Origin: Plantactinospora mayteni
GTDB taxonomy: Bacteria > Actinomycetota > Actinomycetes > Mycobacteriales > Micromonosporaceae
Reading direction: 5' to 3'
Length of the DNA stretch: 64,000 nucleotides
Assembly (NCBI RefSeq): GCF_016862935.1
Contig: NZ_BONX01000007.1
Coordinates: 62,001-126,000, forward strand
Part shown: positions 8,730 to 16,994 of the stretch, piece after piece
How positions within the stretch are numbered: position 1 is the stretch's first letter
How the letters are laid out: each line of letters opens with the position of its first letter
The notes under the pieces: generated by a model
Told to the model about the DNA's origin: nothing
The model's database searches: none
The model's input: only the letters and a program-made list of their open reading frames with translations
Translations under genes and position numbers: made by a program

Positions 8730-8752
8730 CATGAGCACATCGGGGAGCCGAC

Positions 8753-9943
8753 ATGGCTGAGATCGTCGCGGCAGCCGCCGCCGTGCACGCGCCGCAGCTC
8801 ATCAGCCGGCCGCAGAACGAGGAGTTGGCGAAGCTCGACCGGGGCACCGACGCGCTGCACCGGTTGGGCCGGGTACTCGACGAGACGGCGCCGGACGTGC
8901 TGCTGGTGATCGGTCTCGACCACCTGGAGACGTTCTGGCTCGGTGCGGCGCCGACCTTCACCGTCTTCGTCGGCGAGCACGCCGAGGCCGACTACGCCGG
9001 GCGGGTGCACCGGAAGGTGCCGGTGCACACCGATCTCGCGGTGGACCTGCTCAAGGGGCTGGTCGCCCGCGACTTCGACATGACCTTCTCCCAGGAGGGC
9101 ACCCTCGGGCACGCCTTCCTCACCCCGTTCCAGTACGTCCTACAGGACCGGCCGATTCCGGTGGTGCCGCTGCTGGTCAACGTCTACCTGCCACCGTTGC
9201 CGAGCCCGCGCCGCTGTTACGCGCTGGGCCGGGCGATCGCCGACGTGCTGGCGTCCCGGCCGGAGCGGGTCGCCGTACTCGCCAGCGGTGGCATGTCGCA
9301 CTTCCCCGGCACCGCCCGCTACCACGACCCGCAGCTCTCCTTCGACGAGTGGGTGTTGCAGGAGGTCGGCGCCGGCCGCTGGCAGGAACTGCTGGATTTG
9401 ACCCCGGTGCAGCTCGACGAGGTGGGGGAGGGGGAACTGCTCACCTGGTTCGTGATGCTCGGCATCACCGGCGAACTGCCCGCGTCGATGCTCTCCTACC
9501 AGGCGCTCTCGCACCACGGGCACGGCGTGGTGCAGCTCGTCCCGCCGGTCGCCGCCACGGCGCCGCCGCCGGAGCCGACGGTGCCGCGCTATGGCGGGCA
9601 CGTCTTCACCCAGACCGACTACCGCTGGTACAGGTTTCCCGAGCCGAGCAGCTTTGCCCTGAACCGGCTGCTGCACCAGATCATCGTGAACCCGGCCTTC
9701 CGCTCCGAGTTCGTCCGGAACCGGGCCGCCGTCGTCGGCGCGGCCGAGCTGACCGATCCGGAACGCCGGGCGCTGCTGGCCGAGGGCTTCGACGAACTTG
9801 TCTTGGTCGGCGCCCATCCACTGCTCGCACTCTCCGCCCGGCAGGTCGTGGCGCTGGAACTCCAGAAGGACGCGCCCACCGGGACCGCCCCGCCCACCGC
9901 GACGGTCGAGGCGGCACCGCCGAGCTTCCCGACCTCGACCTGA
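8753..9943 (+). CDS. Fused LigB-LigA extradiol ring-cleavage dioxygenase (gallate-dioxygenase-like)
   Basis: 396 residues. The first ~280 form a LigB-type catalytic domain (class III extradiol dioxygenase, non-haem Fe(II)), with the early His in VHAPQL, IGLDHLETF, and the SGGMSHFPG segment carrying a catalytic His. The C-terminal ~100 residues (from YRFPEPSSFALNRLL) resemble the small LigA subunit of protocatechuate 4,5-dioxygenase. Such a fusion is known for gallate dioxygenases (GalA/DesB). The enzyme would open a catechol- or gallate-type ring formed after demethylation upstream. The ATG at 8753 is preceded by GGGGAG. Protocatechuate, gallate or 3-O-methylgallate are the likeliest substrates; the sequence alone cannot choose. 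Confidence 0.88.
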   Translation: MAEIVAAAAAVHAPQLISRPQNEELAKLDRGTDALHRLGRVLDETAPDVLLVIGLDHLETFWLGAAPTFTVFVGEHAEADYAGRVHRKVPVHTDLAVDLLKGLVARDFDMTFSQEGTLGHAFLTPFQYVLQDRPIPVVPLLVNVYLPPLPSPRRCYALGRAIADVLASRPERVAVLASGGMSHFPGTARYHDPQLSFDEWVLQEVGAGRWQELLDLTPVQLDEVGEGELLTWFVMLGITGELPASMLSYQALSHHGHGVVQLVPPVAATAPPPEPTVPRYGGHVFTQTDYRWYRFPEPSSFALNRLLHQIIVNPAFRSEFVRNRAAVVGAAELTDPERRALLAEGFDELVLVGAHPLLALSARQVVALELQKDAPTGTAPPTATVEAAPPSFPTST

Positions 9944-9993
9944 GCCGGCGCGACCTGTCAGCCGGCGCGACCTGCCAGACGAAAGGGTTACCC

Positions 9994-11103
9994 GTGAGAG
10001 CTGTGCTGCTGACCGGCGCGTCGGGGGAACTGCGGCTGGCGGAGTTGGTCCGTCCGGAGCCGGGGCCCGGGGAGGTACTGGTCGAGGTCGCCGCCTGCGG
10101 GGTCTGCCACACCGACCTGCACGTGCTCAAGGGCGAGGTGGCCTTTCCCACCCCTGCGGTACTGGGGCACGAGGTCTCCGGGCTGGTCCGGGGTACCGGG
10201 GCCGGGGTCACGGGCCTCGCCGAGGGGGACCGGGTCGCCGGCAGCTTCATCATGCCGTGCGGCGCCTGCCGGCACTGCGTACGCGGGCACGAGGATCTCT
10301 GCGAGCCGTTCTTCGCGTACAACCGGCTGCGGGGCACGCTCTACGACGGGCGTACCCGGCTGGCCCGGCCGGACGGCTCCCCGGTCTGGATGTACTCGAT
10401 GGCCGGCCTCGCCGAGTACGCCGTCGTACCGGCCACCGCCGTGTTCCGGGTGCCGGACAACCTCTCGCTGCGGGACGCGGCGGTACTCGGGTGCAGTGTC
10501 TTCACCGCCTACGGGGCGGTGCACAACGTCGCCCGGCTGCGACTGGGCGAGACGGTGGCGGTGGTCGCGGTCGGCGGGGTCGGCTCCAACATCGTGCCGC
10601 TCGCCCGGGCCAGCGGCGCGGCCACGGTGATCGCGGTGGACCGGAGCCCGGACAAGCTCGCCGCCGCGGCCGACCTCGGCGCGACGCACCTGGTGGACGC
10701 CGCCCGGGAGGACGTCCGGGCCAGGATCGCCGAGATCACCGGCGGCCGGGGTGTCGACGTCGCGTTCGAGGTGCTCGGCCGGACGGAGACCTTCGAACTG
10801 GCCCTGGACCTGCTCGGTGACGGTGGCCGGGCGGTGATGGTGGGGATCGCCCCGGCCGGCGTGACCGGGCGGATCGACATCACCCGGCTGGTCCGGCGCA
10901 AGCTCCAGGTGCTCGGCTCGTACGGCGCGCGGGCCCGTACCGACATGCCGGCGCTGTTGCACCTGGTGGCGCAGGGGGTGATCCGGCCCGGCCAGGTCAT
11001 CAGCCGGCGGTACGGCCTGGCCGACGCGGCGGCGGCGTACGCGGCCCTGGACCGGGGCGAGATCGTCGGGCGGGCCGTGGTCGAGGTCGCCGACCTGGAG
11101 TGA
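9994..11103 (+). CDS. Zinc-dependent alcohol dehydrogenase (MDR family)
   Basis: 369-residue medium-chain dehydrogenase. The catalytic-zinc motif CGVCHTDLHV has Cys38 and His39, GHE follows at about residue 58, and four structural-zinc cysteines lie in CGACRHCVRGHEDLC. The nucleotide-binding turn is VGGVGSN. The GTG at 9994 follows GAAAGGG. It is 50 bases after the dioxygenase and on the same strand, so it probably oxidises or reduces an aldehyde/alcohol intermediate of the aromatic pathway, as 2-hydroxymuconic-semialdehyde-type or benzylic alcohol dehydrogenases do. The exact substrate is unknown. It is only distantly like the fdhA product of the same operon, which carries a different insertion pattern. 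Confidence 0.9.
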   Translation: MRAVLLTGASGELRLAELVRPEPGPGEVLVEVAACGVCHTDLHVLKGEVAFPTPAVLGHEVSGLVRGTGAGVTGLAEGDRVAGSFIMPCGACRHCVRGHEDLCEPFFAYNRLRGTLYDGRTRLARPDGSPVWMYSMAGLAEYAVVPATAVFRVPDNLSLRDAAVLGCSVFTAYGAVHNVARLRLGETVAVVAVGGVGSNIVPLARASGAATVIAVDRSPDKLAAAADLGATHLVDAAREDVRARIAEITGGRGVDVAFEVLGRTETFELALDLLGDGGRAVMVGIAPAGVTGRIDITRLVRRKLQVLGSYGARARTDMPALLHLVAQGVIRPGQVISRRYGLADAAAAYAALDRGEIVGRAVVEVADLE

Positions 11104-11528
11104 CGTGGGCGCGGCCTGCACGAGTCAATTGACCTGGCTGGACCGACCCGGACTGGCGGTGGCGGCCCGTCATTTGCGTATCGACCGGTCCCGTACCGTT
11201 TCATATTTTAACCGGGACGTAACGTTTGACGAACGTCAGGGATCCCGGTCGACCTGGAGTGTCGCGGACCGCCGGTTGGCGTCGACACGACCAGGGGCGG
11301 CGGCACCACCAGGTACGACTCTTGCACGCATCCCCTGGGCACCGGTCGCCCCTCCTACGGATGACGCCCAGCCCGACCGTCGACAGTGGTCCGCGCCGCG
11401 ATCGACGCCCGCAACCTGCCGGAAATCAGCACCGCCGTCGTGACGTCCCGCCAGGGCCGCGTCCCGTTGCCGGACCTCCGACGGCTCGCTTGCCCGTTCC
11501 TGGGCACCTGACGCATAGGAGACAGCGA
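11104..11528. other. 425-bp leader region before the solute-binding protein gene
   Basis: Holds the only AT-rich stretch of the neighbourhood, TTTCATATTTTAACC around 11200-11212, usable as a -10 (TATTTT at 11204-11209), followed by a small inverted repeat ACGTT-n5-AACGT at 11222-11236 that could be an operator. The remaining ~280 bases to the next start hold no recognised riboswitch. A 41-codon frame starting at GTG 11386 and ending at 11511 has coding-like composition but no ribosome site. Confidence 0.4.
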
Positions 11529-12713
11529 ATGGACACGTCGGCTTCCCGGAACCGCGGGCTTCGGTCACTGAACCTTCTTCCATCTGAACCGCGCGGCGGG
11601 TGCGCCCCGACTTCCGCCCGCGGCCACGACGGACCGCAGGGGGAGGTCGAAAAGAGTTCACTTCCCCACGGTCGCCGGGCGTTTCTCGGTATGGTCGCGC
11701 TCGGACTCGGCGCGCCGGTGCTGGCGGCCTGCGGCGACGACTCGGCCGCCGGCGGCGGCGGTTCCGGCGGTGGCTCGTCCAAGCTGACCTTCCTCAGCGT
11801 CATCCCGCTGGCGAGCATCTCCAACGCACCGGAACTGCTCGCGGACACCGGCGGTCACTTCGCCAAGCAGGGACTGGACGTCACGTTCCAGGTGACCCAG
11901 GGTTCCCCGCCGGCGATCCAGACGGTGTTGGCCGGCTCGGCCCTGCTGACGAAGATCGGTGACATCGAGACGATCACCGCGATCTCGGACAAGAACGCTC
12001 CGTTGGTGAATCTGGGTGGGGTGGAGAAGCAGGGCCTGCTGCGGTTCATGTCGAGCAAGCGGAAGCCGCTGACGAAGCCGGAGGACTTCCGGGGCGTGAC
12101 GATGGGGTTGCCGTCGACGGGTGGGACGAGCGAGAAGACCCTCGATCTGGTGCTGGCTTCGGCGGGTATCCCGAAGGACTCCGTTAAGCGGCAGGTGGTC
12201 GGGTTGGCGCCGGGTGTGTTCGAGTTGGTGAAGTCGGGTCGGATCGACGGCTACATCGTCTCGCTGGACACCTCGCTGTCCGTGCTCCAGCAGCAGCCGG
12301 ACGCGGTGGCCTTCGCGCCCAGTTCGGTGATCGCGGCCGGCAGCCAGGCGTACGCCACCTCGAAGGCGCAACTGGCGGAGGCGGGCAACCAGGACAGGAT
12401 CCGCAAGTTCCTCCAGGCGATCGCCGACGCGATCACCTTCATGGTCGACGACGAGAAGAACGAGTTCAAGGAGACGCTGCGGCTGATCGGCAGCAAGCAC
12501 GACGTCCCGTCCTTCAAGGATCCGGGAGTCGCGGTCGAGGCGCTGAAGCTCTTCGTGAAGTCGTGGACCGTGGACGGCGTCGACAAGGTCGTACACACCA
12601 ACCCGCAGACCTGGCGCTCGACGTACGACGAGATGGCCAAGTCCGGGCTCGTACCGGCCGGCAAGGACCCGGTGCAGTGGTTGAACGCTGACTACGCCCC
12701 GACCGTCTCCTGA
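11529..12713 (+). CDS. ABC-type solute-binding lipoprotein (NMT1/TauA/SsuA-like) with inserted leader
   Basis: Extracytoplasmic binding protein of the NMT1/SsuA type, 394 residues as read. The twin-arginine lipoprotein signal is HGRRAFLGMVALGLGAPVLA with lipidated Cys68 (LAAC), followed by a Gly/Ser linker and the binding domain with the periplasmic-binding motif IPLASISNAPE. The only start with a good ribosome site is ATG 11529 (AGGAGAC 5 bases upstream). Residues 14-44, between this start and the RR motif, are encoded by palindromic element copy B. No ATG, GTG or TTG lies between the element and the RR, so the leader is unusually long. No permease or ATPase gene is adjacent. It closes the aromatic cluster and may bind its substrate. 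Confidence 0.85.
   Translation: MDTSASRNRGLRSLNLLPSEPRGGCAPTSARGHDGPQGEVEKSSLPHGRRAFLGMVALGLGAPVLAACGDDSAAGGGGSGGGSSKLTFLSVIPLASISNAPELLADTGGHFAKQGLDVTFQVTQGSPPAIQTVLAGSALLTKIGDIETITAISDKNAPLVNLGGVEKQGLLRFMSSKRKPLTKPEDFRGVTMGLPSTGGTSEKTLDLVLASAGIPKDSVKRQVVGLAPGVFELVKSGRIDGYIVSLDTSLSVLQQQPDAVAFAPSSVIAAGSQAYATSKAQLAEAGNQDRIRKFLQAIADAITFMVDDEKNEFKETLRLIGSKHDVPSFKDPGVAVEALKLFVKSWTVDGVDKVVHTNPQTWRSTYDEMAKSGLVPAGKDPVQWLNADYAPTVS
11569..11660 (-). repeat. Palindrome-ended interspersed element, copy B (92 bp), inside a coding region
   Basis: Inverted relative to copies A and C. Its left part, TGAACCGCGCGGCG, and right part, GGACCGCAGGGGGAGGT, match the reverse complement of copy C (37012-37103), and the length is identical at 92 bp. 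It has no stop codon in the frame of the surrounding lipoprotein gene and is therefore read through into the signal peptide. Confidence 0.8.
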
Positions 12714-12721
12714 CCACGGAG

Positions 12722-12767
12722 CTGATCACTACCCCGCGATACGCAGGTACCGCAGGGTAGTGATCAG
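12722..12767. terminator. Bidirectional hairpin terminator between convergent genes
   Basis: Perfect 13-bp inverted repeat, CTGATCACTACCC at 12722-12734 and its complement at 12755-12767, with a 20-base loop. It begins 8 bases after the binding-protein stop and lies before the end of the opposing amidohydrolase gene. No U-tract follows, as is usual in high-GC actinomycetes. Confidence 0.8.
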
Positions 12768-12781
12768 AGTAGTGGCAGTGA

Positions 12782-14311
12782 TCAGCGTGGTCGGCCCATG
12801 CAGGGACAGCCCACCGTGGCGGGGGCATCGGCGGGGACCGCCCTCGCCGCGGCCTCGACCTCGGCGAGCATGCGCTCCCGCTCTTCGGCGGAGATGTATC
12901 GGCCCCGCACCACCACCGCCCGGATCCGCTGGGTGTTGCGGATGTCGTCGAGCGGGTTGGCGTCCAGTAGCACCAGGTTGGCCAGATTGCCGCGCCGGAT
13001 CGTCCCCTCGAGGTCCTGCCGGCCGAGGAACCGGGCCGGCTCGAGGGTCGCCGCTTGAAGCGCCTGGATGGGGGTGAGACCCGCCCGCACGAGCAGCGCC
13101 AGCTCGTCGTGCAAGGCGAACCCGGGAAAGCACCCCGGCGTGGCGCTGTCGGTGCCCGCCAGCATCGGCACCCCGGCCCGGCGCATCTCGTCGACCAGCC
13201 GGAGCTGGCGGTCGAAAAGCTCCCGGTGCTGGGCAACCTCGGTCGGACCGCGGCCGGCCGCGAACAACTCGTCCAGCGCCCACCACCATTCCCCGGCCGT
13301 GACGGCCGGCAGATATTTCAGCCGCTCGTCGGTTCGCGACACCTCGTCGGGCATGGCGATTGCCCGCATCGCGATGAGGGTCGGGACCTGCCTGGACTGG
13401 TTGGCGACGAATCCGGCGAAGACCGCAGCCGCCTTGCCGGGATGGTAGCTCTGCGCGGCCAGCCAGTTCAACGGATGTACCTGGTTGAACCAGCTATTGT
13501 AGTCACCAGGCTCGATCCGGATCTCGGCGATCGCCCGGCGTATCTCCGCTTCCCGGCTGGAGGTCGAATACCACGTCCCCCACATGTGTTCGAGGCTGCG
13601 CTGCCCGGCCTGACTGGCCTCGGTGATCGGCACGTTGTCAGGGCAGTGCCCGGCGAACGGGATTTGTTGGCGTCGAGCCTCGTCGACAACGGCGAAGTAT
13701 GCCTCGGGAGACAGTCGTGAGTAGACCTTGACGAAGTCCGCACCCTCCCGCACGACCCGGCGGACCGCCGCTCGCGCCTCCGCCTCGTTGGTCACCTCGA
13801 TGTACGACACCGCGTTCAGGTCCGCCCAGAGACTCGGCGCGCCGTCGATCAAAGGGCTCGCGATGATCGAGCGTGGGCCCAGTAGGCTGCCGGCCTCGAC
13901 CCGATCCCGCCACCGGTGGAGATGGTCGGCTCCCGCCATCTCGCGCACCGTGGTGATCCCGTTCGCGATGTACAGCGGTGGGATGATCGCCTCATGCACG
14001 TCACTGTGGACGTGCATGTCACACAGACCCGGGATCAGGAACCTTCCCGTGCCGTCGACGACCGTCGCACCAGCCGGTACGCGGATATCGTGCCGCCCAG
14101 CCAGCCCGATGATCCGATCCCCTTCGACGACCACGGTTTGGTCTGGCCTTGACGGCCCACCGGTGGTGTCGATCACCGTGACCCCGACGAACGCGATCAC
14201 GCTTCGCCTCGCCGCACTCGCGGGCGCCGATTGAGTCAGTCCTATCACTGCGCCAGCGCCCGCGGCCAACCCGGCCCGCAAGACATTCCGACGAGAGATG
14301 CTGTGCAGCAC
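12782..14311 (-). CDS. Exported amidohydrolase (imidazolonepropionase/prolidase-like)
   Basis: 509-residue metal-dependent amidohydrolase carrying a Tat signal (SISRRNVLRAGLAAGAG, cleavage near APASA-A). The TIM-barrel metal motifs are LCDMHVHSD (first HxH), VKVYSRL with the bridging Lys region, GHCP and LEHMW (metal histidines) and LAGTDSA with the catalytic Asp. The C-terminal ANLVLLDANPLDDI strand closes the beta-sandwich as in other members. The product should act outside the membrane on a cyclic amide, dipeptide or related compound; the substrate is unknown. It is a single-gene unit: convergent with the binding-protein gene across a terminator, and separated upstream by 281 bases. Confidence 0.9.
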   Translation of the reverse strand: MLHSISRRNVLRAGLAAGAGAVIGLTQSAPASAARRSVIAFVGVTVIDTTGGPSRPDQTVVVEGDRIIGLAGRHDIRVPAGATVVDGTGRFLIPGLCDMHVHSDVHEAIIPPLYIANGITTVREMAGADHLHRWRDRVEAGSLLGPRSIIASPLIDGAPSLWADLNAVSYIEVTNEAEARAAVRRVVREGADFVKVYSRLSPEAYFAVVDEARRQQIPFAGHCPDNVPITEASQAGQRSLEHMWGTWYSTSSREAEIRRAIAEIRIEPGDYNSWFNQVHPLNWLAAQSYHPGKAAAVFAGFVANQSRQVPTLIAMRAIAMPDEVSRTDERLKYLPAVTAGEWWWALDELFAAGRGPTEVAQHRELFDRQLRLVDEMRRAGVPMLAGTDSATPGCFPGFALHDELALLVRAGLTPIQALQAATLEPARFLGRQDLEGTIRRGNLANLVLLDANPLDDIRNTQRIRAVVVRGRYISAEERERMLAEVEAAARAVPADAPATVGCPCMGRPR

Positions 14312-14456
14312 TAACTCCTCCTCTGGTAGCTGCCGTCACCGTGTGCCAATCACGCTCGTCGGGATCGGGCGCGATGTCACTGGACCTAGGTCCCGGAACG
14401 GAGGTAGGGCCTACCCCCCCACTACGCGCCCGCGCTTGGCGGAGCGAGGAATGGCG

Positions 14457-14483
14457 GCCTGAACCGGCGATACCGGTTCAGGC
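14457..14483. terminator. Short perfect hairpin downstream of the EEP gene
   Basis: GCCTGAACCGG at 14457-14467 and its complement at 14473-14483 form an 11-bp stem with a 5-base loop. It lies about 110 bases after the stop of the leftward EEP gene and could end that transcript. The 14312-14592 gap also holds the promoter of the amidohydrolase; I see no confident -10 in it. Confidence 0.5.
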
Positions 14484-14592
14484 TGCTCGGTTGGGCGTTC
14501 GTGCTGATGCTGCTGAGCCTGCCGGCCGCCATCAACAGAACCAGCACGCCCGACCATCGACCCCGGCCGACGGTCCGACCGGGGTCGATGCG

Positions 14593-15936
14593 CTAACGCA
14601 GCGAGACCACCAGTTGTTGGGGGCGGTGGTCGGAGACGCCGTTCGTCGACCCGCCGATCCGGTAGGAGTGCACCCGGACCGCCGCCGAGACGAACGCCCA
14701 GTCCAACCGCCACCAGCGCGGCCAACTGGACGCGTCCGACCAGGTCGCCGGATAGCGCGCCGACGACGCGTAGCTGGCGTCCCGGAGCCGGTCGGGCAGC
14801 TTGGCCAGGTCACCCATTGCCGGGCTGGTGTTGAGGTCGCCGGCGACCAGCACCGGAAGCGGATTTGCCGTCACGTCCCGGGCCAGCGCCCGCCACTGCG
14901 GTTCGCGCTGTGTGTGCTGCTGCCGGATCACCCGGTAGAACTCCCCGCCCAGCGGGCTGTGGTCCGGAACCAACTGCACCGGCATGTGCAGGTTGTAGAC
15001 CGACAGCACCCGCCCCGCCCCCAGGTCGAGATCGGTACGCAGCACCTTGTACCGCCACTGCTCGGTCGTGCCCCACAGTGGCGGCGGCATGTCCGGGGCG
15101 TCCAGCGGCAGTTGGTGCAGGATCGGGTACCGGGACAGCGTCACCAACTCGCCGACGACCGCGACGTGGAAGCCCGGGAACTCGGCGCGCAGCCGGGCCA
15201 ACTCCGCCACATCCGGCCCGGACGAGTGCTCGTACCAGTACTCCTGGAGCAGGTAGACGTCGGCGTCGGCGGCCCGGAGCATCGCGTACAGCACGTCGGT
15301 CTGGCCGCCCTCGTCCCAGTACCCGGTGTTCCAGCTGAAGACCCGGACCGCGTCCGCCGGGGCCGGGCCGTCGCCATCGGAGAACCCGCGCAGGTTCAGT
15401 CCGGCCAGCGGCCCACCGAGCAGCAGCGCGGCGGCGGCCAGCAGCGCCACCGGCCGGCGCGACCGGCGGCACGGCGCGGCGGCCCCGGCCAACAGCAGCG
15501 GTACGCCGAGGAAGGCCGGCGGCGGCACCGCGTCGACCGCCAGCCACAGCCACCACTGACCGCTGAGCACCAGGTGCGCCACGGTGAAGGCCAGCCAGAG
15601 CGCCCCGGCGGCGACCAGTCCGGTGTAGAGCCACCACCGCCACCCACGCCGCCCCGCCCGGGACCCCCCGGCCACCGGCCCCGCACCGGCCGACGGTGCG
15701 CCGCTGACCGGCCGTCTGCCGCTGACTGACTCCGTGCCGCTGACCGCACTCGCGCCGTCGCTGACCGAGCCCGCGCCGCCACTGACCGAGCCCGGGTGGC
15801 TGGCCGGCGAGGTGGTGCTGGCCTCGGCCGGGGCGACGGTGCCCGGAGAGCCGGTGGCCGGAGAGCCGGTGCCCGGAGAGGCGGTGCCCGGTCCTCCGGG
15901 CAGTAGTCCGTCGCTGCCGGGGGCGGCGATCGTCAC
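14593..15936 (-). CDS. Membrane-anchored endonuclease/exonuclease/phosphatase-fold protein
   Basis: 447 residues from a GTG start that overlaps the upstream glycosyltransferase stop (GTGA). The N-terminal ~85 residues are a low-complexity Gly/Ser/Pro/Thr tract built from short repeats (GTGSP-like, then VSG-like). Three membrane helices follow (around residues 100-200), then a C-terminal EEP domain, with RVFSWNTGYWD, LLQEYW (metal-binding Glu), VAGDLNTSP (catalytic Asp/Asn) and the terminal SDHRPQ. The catalytic domain is probably extracytoplasmic. In this cell-envelope operon a phospholipid or polyprenyl-phosphate phosphoesterase role fits better than a nuclease, but that is inference. It is the last gene of the ubiA-to-EEP operon. 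Confidence 0.85.
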   Translation of the reverse strand: MTIAAPGSDGLLPGGPGTASPGTGSPATGSPGTVAPAEASTTSPASHPGSVSGGAGSVSDGASAVSGTESVSGRRPVSGAPSAGAGPVAGGSRAGRRGWRWWLYTGLVAAGALWLAFTVAHLVLSGQWWLWLAVDAVPPPAFLGVPLLLAGAAAPCRRSRRPVALLAAAALLLGGPLAGLNLRGFSDGDGPAPADAVRVFSWNTGYWDEGGQTDVLYAMLRAADADVYLLQEYWYEHSSGPDVAELARLRAEFPGFHVAVVGELVTLSRYPILHQLPLDAPDMPPPLWGTTEQWRYKVLRTDLDLGAGRVLSVYNLHMPVQLVPDHSPLGGEFYRVIRQQHTQREPQWRALARDVTANPLPVLVAGDLNTSPAMGDLAKLPDRLRDASYASSARYPATWSDASSWPRWWRLDWAFVSAAVRVHSYRIGGSTNGVSDHRPQQLVVSLR

Positions 15937-16994
15937 GCCGGGCCCCGCAGCGGGGTCGGGTCGACCGGGAACGAGGCGTCGTAGAGCCGGCGGAACGTGC
16001 CGGAGGCGAGCCACTGCACCGTACCGGTGGCGACCCCGGCGGTGATGGTGACGTTGACCAGGAAGTGCAGCCCGGCGAAGAAGACCAGGAAGGCCACGCC
16101 GTGCCGGCGCCGGACGAAGCCGTACATGCCGGCGTCGCAGGCCAGCGAGGCGGCCAGCAGCCCGGCCGGGACGACCAGCCCCCACGGGCCGAGCAGCAGC
16201 GGCAGCGCTAGCGCCGGCAGTACCCCGAACGCGGCCAGGCTGCCCCAGGCCCGGGCGGCGGTCTCGAAGCCCTGCCCGAACCGGCGGGCCCGGGCGTACA
16301 GCGGAATCCGCAGCCGGCCCCGGTGGAACAGCTTGCGGAGCAGCCCGCGCAGCTCGTGGTCGTGGTCGTGTCGGCCCCGGACCAGCGAGGTGAGCACCAG
16401 TCGGTAGCGGCGGCTCAGCCGGTAGCCGTAGTCGACCTCCTCGGTGTGCCGCAGCTCCGGGTTGAACGGGCCGATCTCCTCGAATACGGGCCGGCGCAGC
16501 ACGCAGACGGCCGGGAAGAGGAACGACACGTCACCTTCCGAGCTGATCGACCAATAGTGATATTGCAGGCCACGGTACCGGGCCACCGCCGTGTCGTGCA
16601 GCAGCGGCTCGGGGTCCTCGATCCCGCAGACCGCGCCGATCCGGCGGTCGCCGAGGATCAGCCGTACCGCGTTCGCCACCGCGTCCGGCGCCAGCACCAG
16701 GTCGGAGTCGACATAGCAGATCAACTCGCCGGTGGTGTGCGCGGCGCCGATGTTGCGGGCCCGGCCGCAGCCGCCGTTGCGCCCGGTGCTCACCACCCGT
16801 ACGCCGAGCGCCTCGGCCACCGCCACGGACTGGTCCGTCGAGCAGTCGTCGACCATCAGGATCTCGACGTTCGGGTACGTCTGGTCCAGGATCGACCGCA
16901 GACAGAGATCCAGCGACTCGGCGTAGTTGTAGTTCGGCACGATCACCGAGACCAGCGGGCCGTCGCCCGGTCGCGCACCGTTCACCGTCGTCAT
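15933..16994 (-). CDS. Family 2 glycosyltransferase with C-terminal membrane helices (1)
   Basis: 353 residues: an N-terminal GT-A fold (VSVIVPNYNYAESL, nucleotide-binding VDDCSTD, metal-binding CYVDSDLV, acceptor-side ETDYG-like EEVDYGYRLSRR), then a C-terminal tail with about three membrane segments from residue 240. It transfers a sugar from a nucleotide donor to a lipid or glycan acceptor at the cytosolic membrane face. The start overlaps the neighbouring glycosyltransferase stop by ATGA and its stop overlaps the EEP start by GTGA, so all three are co-translated. It is a clear paralogue of the next gene; donor and acceptor are unknown. Confidence 0.92.
   Translation of the reverse strand: MTTVNGARPGDGPLVSVIVPNYNYAESLDLCLRSILDQTYPNVEILMVDDCSTDQSVAVAEALGVRVVSTGRNGGCGRARNIGAAHTTGELICYVDSDLVLAPDAVANAVRLILGDRRIGAVCGIEDPEPLLHDTAVARYRGLQYHYWSISSEGDVSFLFPAVCVLRRPVFEEIGPFNPELRHTEEVDYGYRLSRRYRLVLTSLVRGRHDHDHELRGLLRKLFHRGRLRIPLYARARRFGQGFETAARAWGSLAAFGVLPALALPLLLGPWGLVVPAGLLAASLACDAGMYGFVRRRHGVAFLVFFAGLHFLVNVTITAGVATGTVQWLASGTFRRLYDASFPVDPTPLRGPA

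Noticed and set aside
11240-11528. Possible riboswitch in the long leader of the binding-protein gene
   Set aside because: No conserved core of TPP, cobalamin, SAM, glycine, ydaO or other known classes could be recognised by eye.
14420-14595. A short + strand frame with a hydrophobic, membrane-like stretch (GWAFVLMLLSLPAA) ending at 14595
   Set aside because: There is no ATG, GTG or TTG before the hydrophobic stretch and no ribosome site; a stop lies just upstream. At most it is a gene remnant.
14341-15729. A 462-codon + strand frame opposite the EEP-domain gene
   Set aside because: It is an antisense shadow produced by high GC; the minus strand has conserved EEP motifs and overlaps its neighbour correctly.
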